64,000 nucleotides of DNA from Petrolisthes cinctipes (lineage: Eukaryota > Arthropoda > Malacostraca > Decapoda > Porcellanidae). The DNA lies in the NCBI GenBank assembly GCA_033782935.1, contig JAWQEG010000003.1:1996501-2060500 (forward strand), given 5' to 3'. Both the position numbers and the translations under genes were made by a program. Of the stretch, positions 52,440 to 61,800 are shown in pieces (position 1 is the stretch's first letter; each line of letters begins with the position of its first letter). The notes below the pieces were generated by a model, which was not told the origin of the DNA, ran no database searches, and saw only the letters and a program-made list of their open reading frames with translations.

Positions 52440-53426
52440 TTAAATCACCCGACCTTTTTTCTTCGGGCGGCCCCTCCCCCCCATGTGTCTCCCGCGGGGA
52501 CCCTGGGGAATAGGAGGTGGAGTACCCATAGCCACACAGGGGGTAGGGGAGAGCGAGTGGAACAGGTACCTCGTCCTGAAGGAGGAAGTGGACGCCCAGC
52601 CCCCTAAATCCCTGACCCTCTCCACCGAGTGAGTCCTGAGGAAGGCGAGGGAGGCGGCCACGCCCCTAACGCTGTGAGCCCTCGGGGCGTGGCCGGGATC
52701 CCCGTTCTCTATCACTCGGCAGAGAAGGCGAGCGATTGACCTAGGGAAGAGAGGGTTACCGGACCTAGAGTTGTAGAAGAGGTGGTCCGGAGAAGCCCCT
52801 CTCGTCGCCTCCACGTATGCAACAAAGGCGTGGACTGGGCAGAGGGGGTGGAAATTTCCATCCCTCAGGAACGAGGGTACTGCGAGAGGGCCAATTCTGT
52901 CGTCAGCCTGCTCGTTCTTAGCTAGAAAAACAGGGGAGGGGGAAATGGTTAAGGAAGTAAGGTTAGGGGTTATTGAAGAAAAGGCTGTGTGACGGGTCAG
53001 GGCTGCCAACTGAGAAGCCCTGTAACCTGTAGCTAAGGCGAGCAGGAAGAGAGCTTTCTGGAGGAGGTGACCAACCTCCAGAGGGACCCCCTCGAAGGTC
53101 AGGTAGGAAAGGACACGATGAAGGGACCAGGAGGGTGCCTGGGCCCGGTGAGGTGCGGTCCCCGCCCGAATCCCCATCCTCAGGAGAGAGAGAGGCCTCT
53201 CCGAAACCTTAATGTTAAAACCCAGGAGGAGGGGATCAGACAGGGCTGCGTGATGCGCAAGCACCGTCGCCGGGGCCCTGTTGGTGGAATCGGCGAGCCA
53301 CATGAGGAATTCCAGGACTGTGTCCTCCGAGATGACCCTGGAGGGGTGTCTTCGCAAGAAGTCCTGGAATCTTTTCCAGCACGATTCGTATTGTCGCACC
53401 GAAGACTGACGATGAGCCCTCAACAT
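52440..53426 (-). CDS. Tyrosine recombinase of the DIRS element
   Basis: This enzyme should integrate the circular DNA copy by strand exchange through a tyrosine-DNA link. From the ATG at 53426 it has 328 residues. An N-terminal helical core-binding domain (SSVRQYESCWKRFQDFL) comes first. The catalytic domain has the first Arg in ATGYRASQL (R136), a possible Lys in FLAKNEQ, RAHSVRG (H251, R254), GGWASTSSF (W277) and the nucleophile in RTRYLF (Y287). The R-H-R-W-Y set is complete. The tail GRGRPKKKG is an AT-hook-like, nuclear-localisation-like motif. The same frame stays open far upstream to 54719, but that part overlaps RT in another frame. Homologous-looking sequence (LEFLRGVLSKRF) nevertheless begins by about 53501, before the ATG, so a -1 frameshift product fused to RT is an alternative. 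The RT stop overlaps this ATG as ATGTTGA. Confidence 0.88.
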   Translation of the reverse strand: MLRAHRQSSVRQYESCWKRFQDFLRRHPSRVISEDTVLEFLMWLADSTNRAPATVLAHHAALSDPLLLGFNIKVSERPLSLLRMGIRAGTAPHRAQAPSWSLHRVLSYLTFEGVPLEVGHLLQKALFLLALATGYRASQLAALTRHTAFSSITPNLTSLTISPSPVFLAKNEQADDRIGPLAVPSFLRDGNFHPLCPVHAFVAYVEATRGASPDHLFYNSRSGNPLFPRSIARLLCRVIENGDPGHAPRAHSVRGVAASLAFLRTHSVERVRDLGGWASTSSFRTRYLFHSLSPTPCVAMGTPPPIPQGPRGRHMGGRGRPKKKGRVI

Positions 53427-55518
53427 CTTGTCCACTGTCTCCTTAGTGAACCTTTTGCTGAGGACTCCCCGTAGAAACTCCAAGCGTGTAGTTTCAGTGA
53501 CGCTTGGAGTGGTGCAGACAGGGTGCTGGAGAGGCACGCCGATCCCAACTGAAGGGGATGCGGGCACCACCGGGACAACTCTCCGAACCACGGCTGTGCT
53601 GGCCAGCGGGGGGCTATGAGGAGAACCCTCCCCCTGAAAGTGCGCAGCTTGAGGATCGCCTTCAGGAGGACTGAAGTGGCTGGGGGTGGGAAGAGGTAGA
53701 GATGACCCCACCTGTTCCAGTCCTCCGTGAAGGCGTCCGGGCCTCCCGCCTCTGTTCTGGATGAGAAAGTCAGGAACAGAGGGAGTAGGGCCGTGGATGG
53801 GGAGGCGAATAGGTCCACCTCCGGTGTCCCGTAGCGAAGGCAGAGAGACTCGAACACAAGGGGACGCAGTTGCCACTCGACTGACGTCCCCCTGAACCTG
53901 GATAGGGCGTCCGCCCAATCGTTCTCCCGCCCTGGCACGTAGCGGGCCGAGAGGTGAATGTCCCTCTTGGCCGCTATTGCGAAAATCTGTTCTGACAGGG
54001 ACAGGAGAATTTCCGACCGTACGGTGCCCTGTTTCTGTAGGCACTGCACGGCCGCAACGTTGTCCATATCGAAGCGGACGCCTATCCTGGCAAACTGAGG
54101 GTGTCTGTTGAGCCATTCCTTCGCTACCATCAACTCCCGGGCGTTGATGTGCAGTAGCCTTTCCCCTTCCTTCCATCCCCCGCACCGTTGATGTCCCAGG
54201 CAAGACTGGTATCCCCAGCCTACGTCCGATGCGTCTGTCGCCACCGTAATCCCCGGGGGAGGGAACACCCAGGGGACCCGCTGACGCAGGGCACCGGGAC
54301 GTAGCCAGGGGCGAAGGAGGCGGTGGAGAGAGGGGGACACTTGCCTGGGAAGGTCCCTGTGTGCGGGGGACAGGTGGAGGTTTACCTCCCGCGTCAGCCT
54401 CCTGTGTTTCAGTCGTCCCAGGGGCATTGCAGGGGCCGCGAAATTTAGGGACCCGAGCAATGATTCCCACTGGCGGCGAGAGATAGTACGGGTAAAATGC
54501 GCCCGGCGGACGTGGCGGAGGGTCCGGCGGGCGTTGTCTGGAGCGAGAGAGAGGGTGGCCGAAAGAGAGTCCCACTCTATTCCTAGCCAACACAGCTTGC
54601 GAGTGGGGGTGAGAGAGGACTTGGGGATGTTCAACAGAAACCCCATTTCCTCTAGCACTCCCCTCGCTACCCGGACGTTGTTTGCTACCTGCTCCTTGGA
54701 AGGGGCGTGAAGCAACCAATCGTCCAGGTACATGAGGGTGGGGACACCCGCCTCTGCCAGACGGGATGCCACCACCCTCACGAGTTTTGTGAAGACTCGC
54801 GGAGCTAGAGAAAGACCGAAAGGGAGCCTGGTAAACTGGAACGTCTCGGTCCCCACCTGGAAGGCCAGAAAGCGGCGAAACCTGGGGTGGATCGGGACGT
54901 GCCAGTAAGCATCCTTGAGATCCAGGGATGCTAACCAGTCTCCCTTCCTCAGAACTGTGCGGACCTGAGCAACCGAAACCATCCTGAAATGTAATGTTTT
55001 CACGAATTTGTTTAGCCTGCTCAGGTCCATCACCAATCTCGTTTTTCCCTGATCCTTTTTGGGGACCGTGAATAAACGAGAAAGAAAGACCCTTCCCGTC
55101 GCCCGCTCCACTACCCCTTTTTCCCGCATTTCCAACACATGCGGGACGACCGAAAGTGACACTTTGGTTGAGGCAGGAGGTAGACGTAGTGGCTGTAACG
55201 GGAGAAGACAGGTGTCAGTGTGAGTACCGTTAATCCTAATCCCCCGGGGCCTGAGGGACCCGGGGTGGTTGGGGGGAGAATGACAGGAGAGGCAGAGATT
55301 TTGACCGCAAGGGAAAATCTGATTTTGACCTAACGGTAGCCCAAGGACGGGATTAGGCATAATTCATATGTCAGAAAGTAAGGATGACAGTTACTCACCG
55401 GAACAGTAATCCAGGGCCATGACAGGCCCTGACGAATTATCCTTGCTGCCCAGCCGTGGGTGGGCCAGGCTGCTGACCACCCTGTGAGGCAGCCCAGAGT
55501 GGGACCCTCAAGTGGCGC
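53420..55518 (-). CDS. Reverse transcriptase / RNase H polyprotein of the DIRS element (spliced)
   Basis: This protein copies the element RNA into DNA. Exons are about 55518-55399 and 55192-53420; the join CCG/CCA keeps the frame. The N-terminal piece GCLTGWSAAWPTHGW resembles the segment preceding RT in DIRS elements. Numbered from 55192, RT spans about residues 20-205. Motif A is SLDLKDAYWHVP (D91), the LPFGLSLAP block is at 123-131 and the catalytic YLDD at 155-158. RNase H follows with ATDASD (D320), ARELM (E353), D375/D377 and NDWADALSR (D425, D428). Residues 458-540 (EVDLFAS, FPPPA, LIAPRWPAQPWF) fit the Dam-methyltransferase-like region of DIRS elements, with FPPP where active enzymes have a DPPY-type motif. 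The frame is +1 relative to Gag, which stops at 55508, so expression needs a frameshift, alternative splicing or reinitiation. The exact N-terminus is unknown. Confidence 0.88.
55193..55398 (-). other. Intron 206 bp near the start of the RT frame
   Basis: The donor is GTTCCG/GTGAGTAAC and the acceptor TCTTCTCCCGTTACAG/CCA. Splicing is phase 0 and links the WPWITVP segment to PLRLPPAST, giving a continuous RT N-terminus. The unspliced frame before the donor stops at 55330. An open frame does run through the 3' part of the intron, so read-through from an internal ATG at 55360 is a fallback start. Confidence 0.75.
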
Positions 55519-57904
55519 GGTCCTTCTGGGCGGGGTGGTTGAAGGAGGACTTGGGCTTCGAGTAGGGCTTGGAGCCCTGTCCCCTTCCTCGAAAGGGCTG
55601 CTGGCCCCTCTGGGAGGGCCTGTTGTGTGCTCTCGGGGGAGTGGGATAGGAGTGCCTCGGTAGCCTGGAGGGCTGGGAGGGCCTCCGGGGCTGGTAGGCT
55701 GGTCTGGCTGGCTGTGGGGCACGTGGCCTACGGACAAACAGAATGATTAGGACCCAAAGTAGACCCGAAAATCCTTTCATTTCACCCCCGTGACAACTCG
55801 GGTAAGACGAACACGAGAGGTACTTACTTGGAGGTGGAAGGCTTTGGTAAATTGATTACCGCTGGGAGGGAGGCGAAGATCGTGTCTGTCGCCGGTTGGT
55901 CAAAGAGGGCGGGGGACAAGGGGGCAGCTCGCACCACTCCCCTCTGTGCCATCTCCGGCGCAGATTTAGCCGCCGCCTGGCGGGCTGCCAGTCTCGCCTC
56001 GGCGAACGCCTTCGCCTCCTCCCGCATGAAGTGGGTAGCCATTGCCGCCACGCCCTCCATCACGGTGGCCATGGAAGAGAGGGTGTCACTGTAAGGGGTA
56101 AACAAGGAAAAAACCGAGCGAACCCGGGGATAAGTACCTGGGAGTAACAGGGAGACCCTCTACCCAGCATCCCTAAAAACATGATACACGAGTAAGGTAC
56201 TCACGCTAGCTGTACACCCGACATCTCGTGGTAGGAGTTGGTTAGGGCGTTGAGGCAGTCCCTAATCAATGAGGCGGCTGCTCCCGTGGAGATGGTGTGG
56301 GCCAGCTCCAGACGGGTAGCAGACTCCGCCTGCCTCAACTTACCATCGGGCTCCTTCAGCTGATAGGGGACCGGGGGCTCCTTCTCCGTCTTCCACAGGC
56401 ACTCCCTCAAGCCCGGGGGAGCCCGGGAATGAGGGAGGATGACGGGGAAAGACGGAGGAGGGGGCTTCCTGGGCGCGTTGTTCCTCTGGTGGTCCAGGGA
56501 CTTAAGGAGAAGGGCTGGAATATCCAGGTCCCCTTCACTCTTATCCCCCGGGAAGTACGCGTCCGGGGAAAGGAGGAGAGCCGTGTTACCGTGGGAGCGG
56601 TCAATCCTCCAAGCCCCGGACAAGTGTAGCTGGCTGTACTCCACCAGGAAACCCATCGCGTCCAGGGTCGCCGCAGCGGACACCCTAGCTGAAGTGGGTA
56701 AGGGCGCTGAGATAGGACGGACCTTGTAGAAGGGAATAGCCTCGCCCTTCTCATCCGCCCCCCACTTCACCACGACGTCATCCCTCCGGATCCACACGTC
56801 TGGTTGAGCTGTGTCCGGAGACCAGGCCACCAGTCTGCCCTCCTCCGAAGAGTGGGTCCAAGCAGGAGGGAGGAGAGACCAAGAGTAGGGAAGGTATCCG
56901 TCTCCCGAAGGAGGGGGTGACGGGGACGGAGGTGCGGAGGTAACCAACTCCTCAGCTACGTCCCCCGACGGAGACTCGAGCCCTGGGGAAACGGGAGGCA
57001 CGAAAAGGACTCCCACATCCCCGGGAGGACTCGAGCCCTCGACGGGAGCAGCAGCGGGAGGCGGGGGAACAGGAGCGGGTTCCGTAGCGACAGCCGGAGG
57101 CTGCGCGACGGAAGCCCCAGGAAAAGCGTGAGGAATAAGGGTGTGGAAGATCTTAACTATCTTCCTCGACGAGGGGCTGTCCCCCCCCCGCTTACCCCTG
57201 CGGGAATTGCGGGCGGGCGAAGGAGAGCTCCCCGACGACGAAGAAGAGGAAGAGGACGACGAAGAAGAGGAGGAAGGAGAACGGCGACGAGCACGGGACT
57301 TCCTGGAGTGGCGGGACCTTTTAGCCGAACGCTTGCGTCCTCTAGAGAGGCCTGAGGAGCCAGCTCTAGCAGGAGGCGAAGCTGGGGGTTCCCTGCTGGG
57401 CCCTTGTACCGGTGAGGCAGTCGGGAGAACCAGCGCGACAGACTCGCTCGCTTCCCGGGGGGATAAGCCCCGAGAAGGAGTCGTAGTACCGCCTAGGGAA
57501 GCAGGCTCAATCTCTCGGGCCTCAGGAGGTTCTAGCCCCTGAGACTCCGAGAGACAGGAAGAAGGGTAACGGGTCCTGAATAAACCCAGGTCCGCTCCCA
57601 AAATCGGGTCCACCCACGCCAAAGAAGAACCGTCTCGTTTGTGGGCCATTCTCCTAGCCCTCGTCCACGCCATACGAAGAGAAGCAAGGGCAGGAAGCTT
57701 GGAGCGGGCAGAAGGGGAGGTAACCCGACACAACTCAGCCCAGGGGCGGCACACACCACACGCCAAAGGGTCGTAACCCAAGGGAGTGAAGCAGGGTGCG
57801 TGAGGAGAACAGTGCAGGTGTCCGTCAGGCGAGACCCGCACGGTACATCCTGAGGCAGCACAAAGGGCACGAGTAGGCTGGGGGAGAAAAGAATACACAA
57901 ACAT
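55508..57904 (-). CDS. gag: Gag-like protein of the DIRS element (spliced)
   Basis: This is the presumed structural, nucleic-acid-binding protein of the element. The exons inferred are 57877-56205, 56088-55828 and 55727-55508. They total 2154 nt, an exact multiple of three ending at a stop (717 residues). Each join restores one frame, whereas unspliced reading stops at 56201 and 55824. From residue 6 there is a Cys/His-rich zinc-finger-like block with C6, C11, H20, H22, C23, H26, C29, C40, C43 and C50. An Arg/Ser segment and a run of about 15 serines follow in the middle, then a helical region across the first join (VQLA/DTLSS). The Pro/Arg/Gln-rich basic C-terminus includes QPFRGRGQGSK. The start is uncertain. 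The ATG at 57904 lies in a pyrimidine tract ending TTTTCTCCCCCAG that looks like a 3' splice site, so the true start may be on an upstream leader exon. Identity as DIRS Gag rests on position and composition. Confidence 0.78.
55728..55827 (-). other. Intron 100 bp in gag
   Basis: The donor is TCCAA/GTAAGTACC, where the in-frame TAA is part of the donor. The acceptor is TTCTGTTTGTCCGTAG/GCC, with a branch-site-like CCTAAT about 22 nt upstream. The join AA/G makes a Lys codon and leads into the basic Gag tail. Confidence 0.83.
56089..56204 (-). other. Intron 116 bp in gag
   Basis: On the minus strand the donor is GCTAGC/GTGAGTACC and the acceptor CTTGTTTACCCCTTACAG/TGA. Removal joins GC with T to make one Ala codon and continues the Gag frame. 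Without splicing the frame ends at the TGA formed by the donor itself. The length and signals are typical of short spliceosomal introns. Confidence 0.83.
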
Positions 57905-57905
57905 G
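57878..57905 (-). other. Probable 3' splice site of a leader intron
   Basis: A strong pyrimidine tract, TGTATTCTTTTCTCCCCCAG, sits just before the Cys/His-rich start of Gag (exon from 57877, CCTACTCG). It implies an upstream leader exon in 57906-58666 that may provide the start codon. I could not choose the donor with confidence; GAG/GTTAGT near 58338 is one candidate. Confidence 0.5.
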
Positions 57906-58666
57906 GGTTAACACGTGCAAACACTGGAACACAAACCCATCCTCCCCGAAGGAAAGAAGCGCGGGACACGCCCGCTGAACCTGGGGACCAGAACACGATC
58001 CCCCACACTCGCGCAGCCGCCCAGGGAAAAACCCCGTAAAACCAGAATCGTCCGCCACATGGAGCGGGTAAAAAAGGGCCCCCCCGGACAGATGAACCAG
58101 AAGGAGGGGTAGGAGGGGACCCGATAGCCTGAGAAGAAACACTCCAGGCTGAAAATAATGGAAGAACCCCAAAATAAAATAAAAAACCCCCGCCCGGGAG
58201 AGGAAGAGAGAACCAGGGCACAATTCTCACTCCCCCCTACCGAGAGGGGACACATAATAATCGGGGAAGGCAAGAGGAAGGGCTGCAAAGACCCCATGTG
58301 GTCACCACGTGGGGTGGGGAAGTCCCACGTGGCGCCCACTAACCTCGCTAAAAACCCCAGAAAACCCCGATAAAATACACACGAAGAATGTACTAGTGGC
58401 AGGAGGGACAGTGAAAGAGGGGACAGACGGAGAAAAACTCCGAAAACAGGGGCTGAAAAGCCCCCTTCGCTTAAGGAAAGAACTAAGTCCTAACGAAGAA
58501 AAAAACCCCATAAACACCTAAAAACCCTCCTAGAAAACACACATGATACATCTGCAAAGCAGGCTAGCCACTAGAACACAAAAGAAAACTTAGCAGGAAC
58601 ACGCGACACAATACCATAGCGTAGCAGCGAGGAGCGTAGATGTTGACAGACGTGTGTTCCGCGACA
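57906..58666 (-). other. 5' leader region of the DIRS element, no supportable coding exon
   Basis: About 760 bp lie between the 5' terminal repeat and the Gag exon. Open frames here overlap one another in several frames and show no family resemblance. Short ATG-initiated frames exist on the minus strand near 58620. The region presumably holds untranslated leader and the first intron. Two CCACGTGG octamers lie at 58305-58312 and 58325-58332. Confidence 0.6.
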
Positions 58667-58888
58667 GAGTGGACGAGCGGTATTCAGCGGAGGAGGGGCT
58701 TAATACCTCACCTCACCACCACCAGGTGGCTCCACTACCAGTACAGCGCCAGATTTGAATTTTATTTACTTCTGATGAACGTCACGGAATTGACCCTTCC
58801 AACCCAGATTATGCCTACACGGGGCCTGGGCTTGTGAAGGGGCCTATTCTATAGCAACCAGCTGTACTGGTTTCACTATACCAATAAT
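58667..58888 (-). repeat. 5' terminal inverted repeat
   Basis: This is the upstream end of the minus-strand element. It matches 51471-51690 in reverse complement and ends in CCAATAAT against satellite CGATATTTT. It should contain the promoter, since transcription runs from here towards 51433. A TATAGAA sequence on the minus strand (58847-58853) is the only TATA-like candidate seen, and its role is uncertain. Confidence 0.87.
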
Positions 58889-61800
58889 CGATATTTTAGG
58901 TGCCCAAAGTCAACGTGTGTATGCATCTTCTGCACTCGTTTATATCTCAAATTCAACCTCAAAACACCCTAAAATTCGATAATTTTGGGTCCCAGAAGCG
59001 ATCTGTACATGTCTAGTCAGTGCTAGAATGTTTTCAAAATATAGGCTCAAAACATGCTAAAAATCGATATTTTAAGTGTCCAAAAGTCGATATGTGCATG
59101 CATCTTCTGTACCCGTTTATATCTCAAATTCAACCTCAAAACACCCGAAAATTCGATATTTTGGGGTACCAGAAGCGATCTGTACATGCCTACTCAGTGC
59201 TAGAATATTTTCAAAATATAGGCCCAATACATGCTAAAAATCGATATTTTAGGTGCCCATAAGTCGATATGTGGATGCATCTTCTGTACCCGTTTATATC
59301 TCAAATTCAGGCTCAAAACACCCGAAAATTCGATATTTTGGGGTCCCAGAAGTGATCTGTACTTGCCTACTCCGTGTTAGAGTATTTTCAAAATAAAGGC
59401 TCAAAACAAGCTGAAAATCGATATTTTAGGTGACCAAAGTCAATATGTGTATGCATCTTCTGCACCCGTTTATATCTCAAATTCAGGATCAAAACACCCG
59501 AAAATTCGATATTTTGGGGTCCCAGAAGCGATCTGTACATGCCTACGCAGTGTTAGAATATTTTCAAAATATAGGCCCAAAACATGCTCAAAATCGATAT
59601 TTTAGGTGCCCAAAGTCGATATCTCAAATTCAGGCCAAAACACCCGAAAATTCGATATTGTGGGGTCCTAGAAGCGAATTGAACATGCCTACTCCGTGTT
59701 AGAGTATTTTCAAAATACAGGCCCAAAACATACTGAAAATCGATCTTTTAGGTGCACAAAAGTCGATATGTGAATGCATCTTCTGTACCCGTTTATATCC
59801 CAAATTAAACCTCAAAACACCCGAAAATTCGATATTTTTGGGTCCCAGAAGCGATCTGTACATACCGACTCAGTGCTAGAATTTTTTCAAAAAATAGGCT
59901 CAAAACATGCTAAAAGTCGATATTTTAAGTGTCCAAAGTCGATATGTGCATGCATCTTCTGTACCCATTTATATCTCAAATTCAGGCTCAAAACACCCGA
60001 AAATTCGATAATTTTGTGTCCCAGAAGCGATCTGTACATGTTTAGTCAGTGCTAGAATGTTTTTAAAATATAGGCTCAAAACATGCTAAAAATCGATATT
60101 TTAAGTGTTCAAAGTCAATATGTGCATGCATCATCTGTACCCGTTTATATCTCAAATTTAGGCTCAAAACACCCGAAAATTCGATATTTTGCGGTCCCAA
60201 AAGTAATCTGTGCATGCCTACTTAGTGCTAGAATATTTTCAAAATATAGACCCAAAACATACTAAAAATCGATATTTTAGGTGCCCAAAGTCGATATCTC
60301 AAATTCAGGCTCAAAACACCCGAAAATTCGATATTTTTGGGTCCCAGAAGCGATCAGTACATGCCTACTCCTAGTTAGAGTATTTTCAAAATACAGGCCC
60401 AAAACATGCTGAAAATCGATATTTTAGGTGCCCAAAGTCAATATGTGCATGCATCTTCTGTAACCGTTTATATCTCAAATTCAGGCTCAAAACACCCGAA
60501 AATTCGGTATTTCTGGGACCTAGAAGCAATCTGTACATCCCTACTCCTAGTCAGAATGTTTTCAAGATACAGACCCAAAACATGCTCAAAATCGATATTT
60601 TAGGTGCCCAAAAGTCGATATTCATGCATCTTCTGTACCCGTTTATATCTCAAATTCAGACTCAAAACACCCGAAAATTCGATATTTTGGGGTCCCAGAC
60701 GCGATCTGTTCATGCCTACTCAGTGCTAGAATATTTTCAAAATATAGGCCCAAAACATGCTAAAAATCGATATTATAGGTGCCTAATGTCGATATCTCAA
60801 ATTCAATCCCAAAACACCCAAAAATTCGATATTTTTGGGTCCCACAAGCGATCTGTACATGCCTACTCCGTGTTAGAGTATTTTCAATATACAGGCCCGA
60901 AAAATACTGAAAATCGATCTTTTAGGTGCCCAAAAGTCGATATGTGCATGCATCTTCTGTAACCGTTTATATCTCAAATTCAGGCTCAAAACACCCGAAA
61001 ATTCGATGTTTTTGGGTCCCAGAAGCGATCTGTACATGCCTACTCCTAGTTAGAGTATTTTCAAAATACAGGCCCAAAACATGCTGAAAATCTATATTTT
61101 AGGTGCCCAAAGCCAATATGTGCATGCATCTTCTGTAACCGTTTATATCTCAAATTCAGACTCAAAACACCCGAAAATTCGATATTTTGGGGTCCCAGAA
61201 GTGATCTGTACATGCCTACTCCTAGTTGGAGTATTTTCAAAATACAGGCCCAAAACATGCAGAAAATCTATATTTTAGGTGCCCAAAGTCAATATGTGCA
61301 TGCATCTTCTGTACCCGTTTATGTCTCAAATTCAGGCTCAAAACACCCGAAAATTCGATATTTTGGGGTCCCAGAAGCGATCTGTACATGCCTACTCAGT
61401 GCTAGAATGTTTTCAAAATATAGGCTCAACACATGCTAAAAATCGATATTTTAAGTGTCCAAAGTCGATATGTGCATGCATCATCTGTACCCGTTTATAT
61501 CTCAAATTCAGGCTCAAAACACCCGAAAATTCGATATTTTGGGGTCCCAGAAGTGATCTGTACATGCCTACTCAGTGCTAGAATATTTTCAAAATATAGG
61601 CCCAAAACATGCTAAAAATCGATATTTTAGGTGCCTAATGTCGATATCTCAAATTCAGGCCCAAAACACCCGAAAATTCGATATTTTGGGGTCCCAGAAG
61701 CGATCTGTACATGCCTACTCAGTGCTAGAATGTTTTCAAAATATAGGCTCAACACATGCTAAAAATCGATATTTTAAGTGTCCAAAGTCGATATGTGCAT

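Larger units (their letters stand above)
51433..58888 (-). mobile_element. Near-complete DIRS-type tyrosine recombinase retrotransposon
   Basis: A 7456-bp GC-richer insertion, coding on the minus strand in the order Gag, RT/RNase H, tyrosine recombinase. DIRS elements integrate with a tyrosine recombinase instead of a DDE integrase and therefore leave no target duplication. Here the satellite reads GCTGAAAAT before the element and CGATATTTTAGG after it, which joins to a normal monomer with no duplicated bases. The termini form an inverted repeat of about 220 bp. The 3' end has a 38-bp extra tip, and an internal complementary region lies between the recombinase gene and the 3' repeat, matching the organisation known for DIRS-1 of Dictyostelium. 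All catalytic motifs appear intact. The alternative reading, a 376-bp inverted-repeat element next to a 7080-bp element with 37-bp ends, explains the same data less simply. Confidence 0.9.

Noticed and set aside
53426..53501. Canonical -1 slippery heptamer in the RT/recombinase overlap
   Set aside because: The overlap contains GCAAAAGGT but no clear X-XXY-YYZ heptamer in the RT frame, so frameshifting is not claimed.
53427..54719. Long upstream extension of the recombinase frame
   Set aside because: Most of it (54719 to about 53501) overlaps RT/RNase H in another frame, is Pro/Arg/Ser-rich and shows no domain. Only the last about 25 residues before the ATG look recombinase-like.
57141..57542. 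Plus-strand 133-codon frame with a Glu/Asp-rich run
   Set aside because: It is the antisense of the Gag poly-Ser/Arg region. The acidic run is the complement of the serine codons.
57532..58230. 232-codon minus-strand frame in the leader and start of gag
   Set aside because: It overlaps the Gag exon in another frame, has low-complexity GC-rich composition and no domain, and crosses the probable splice acceptor.
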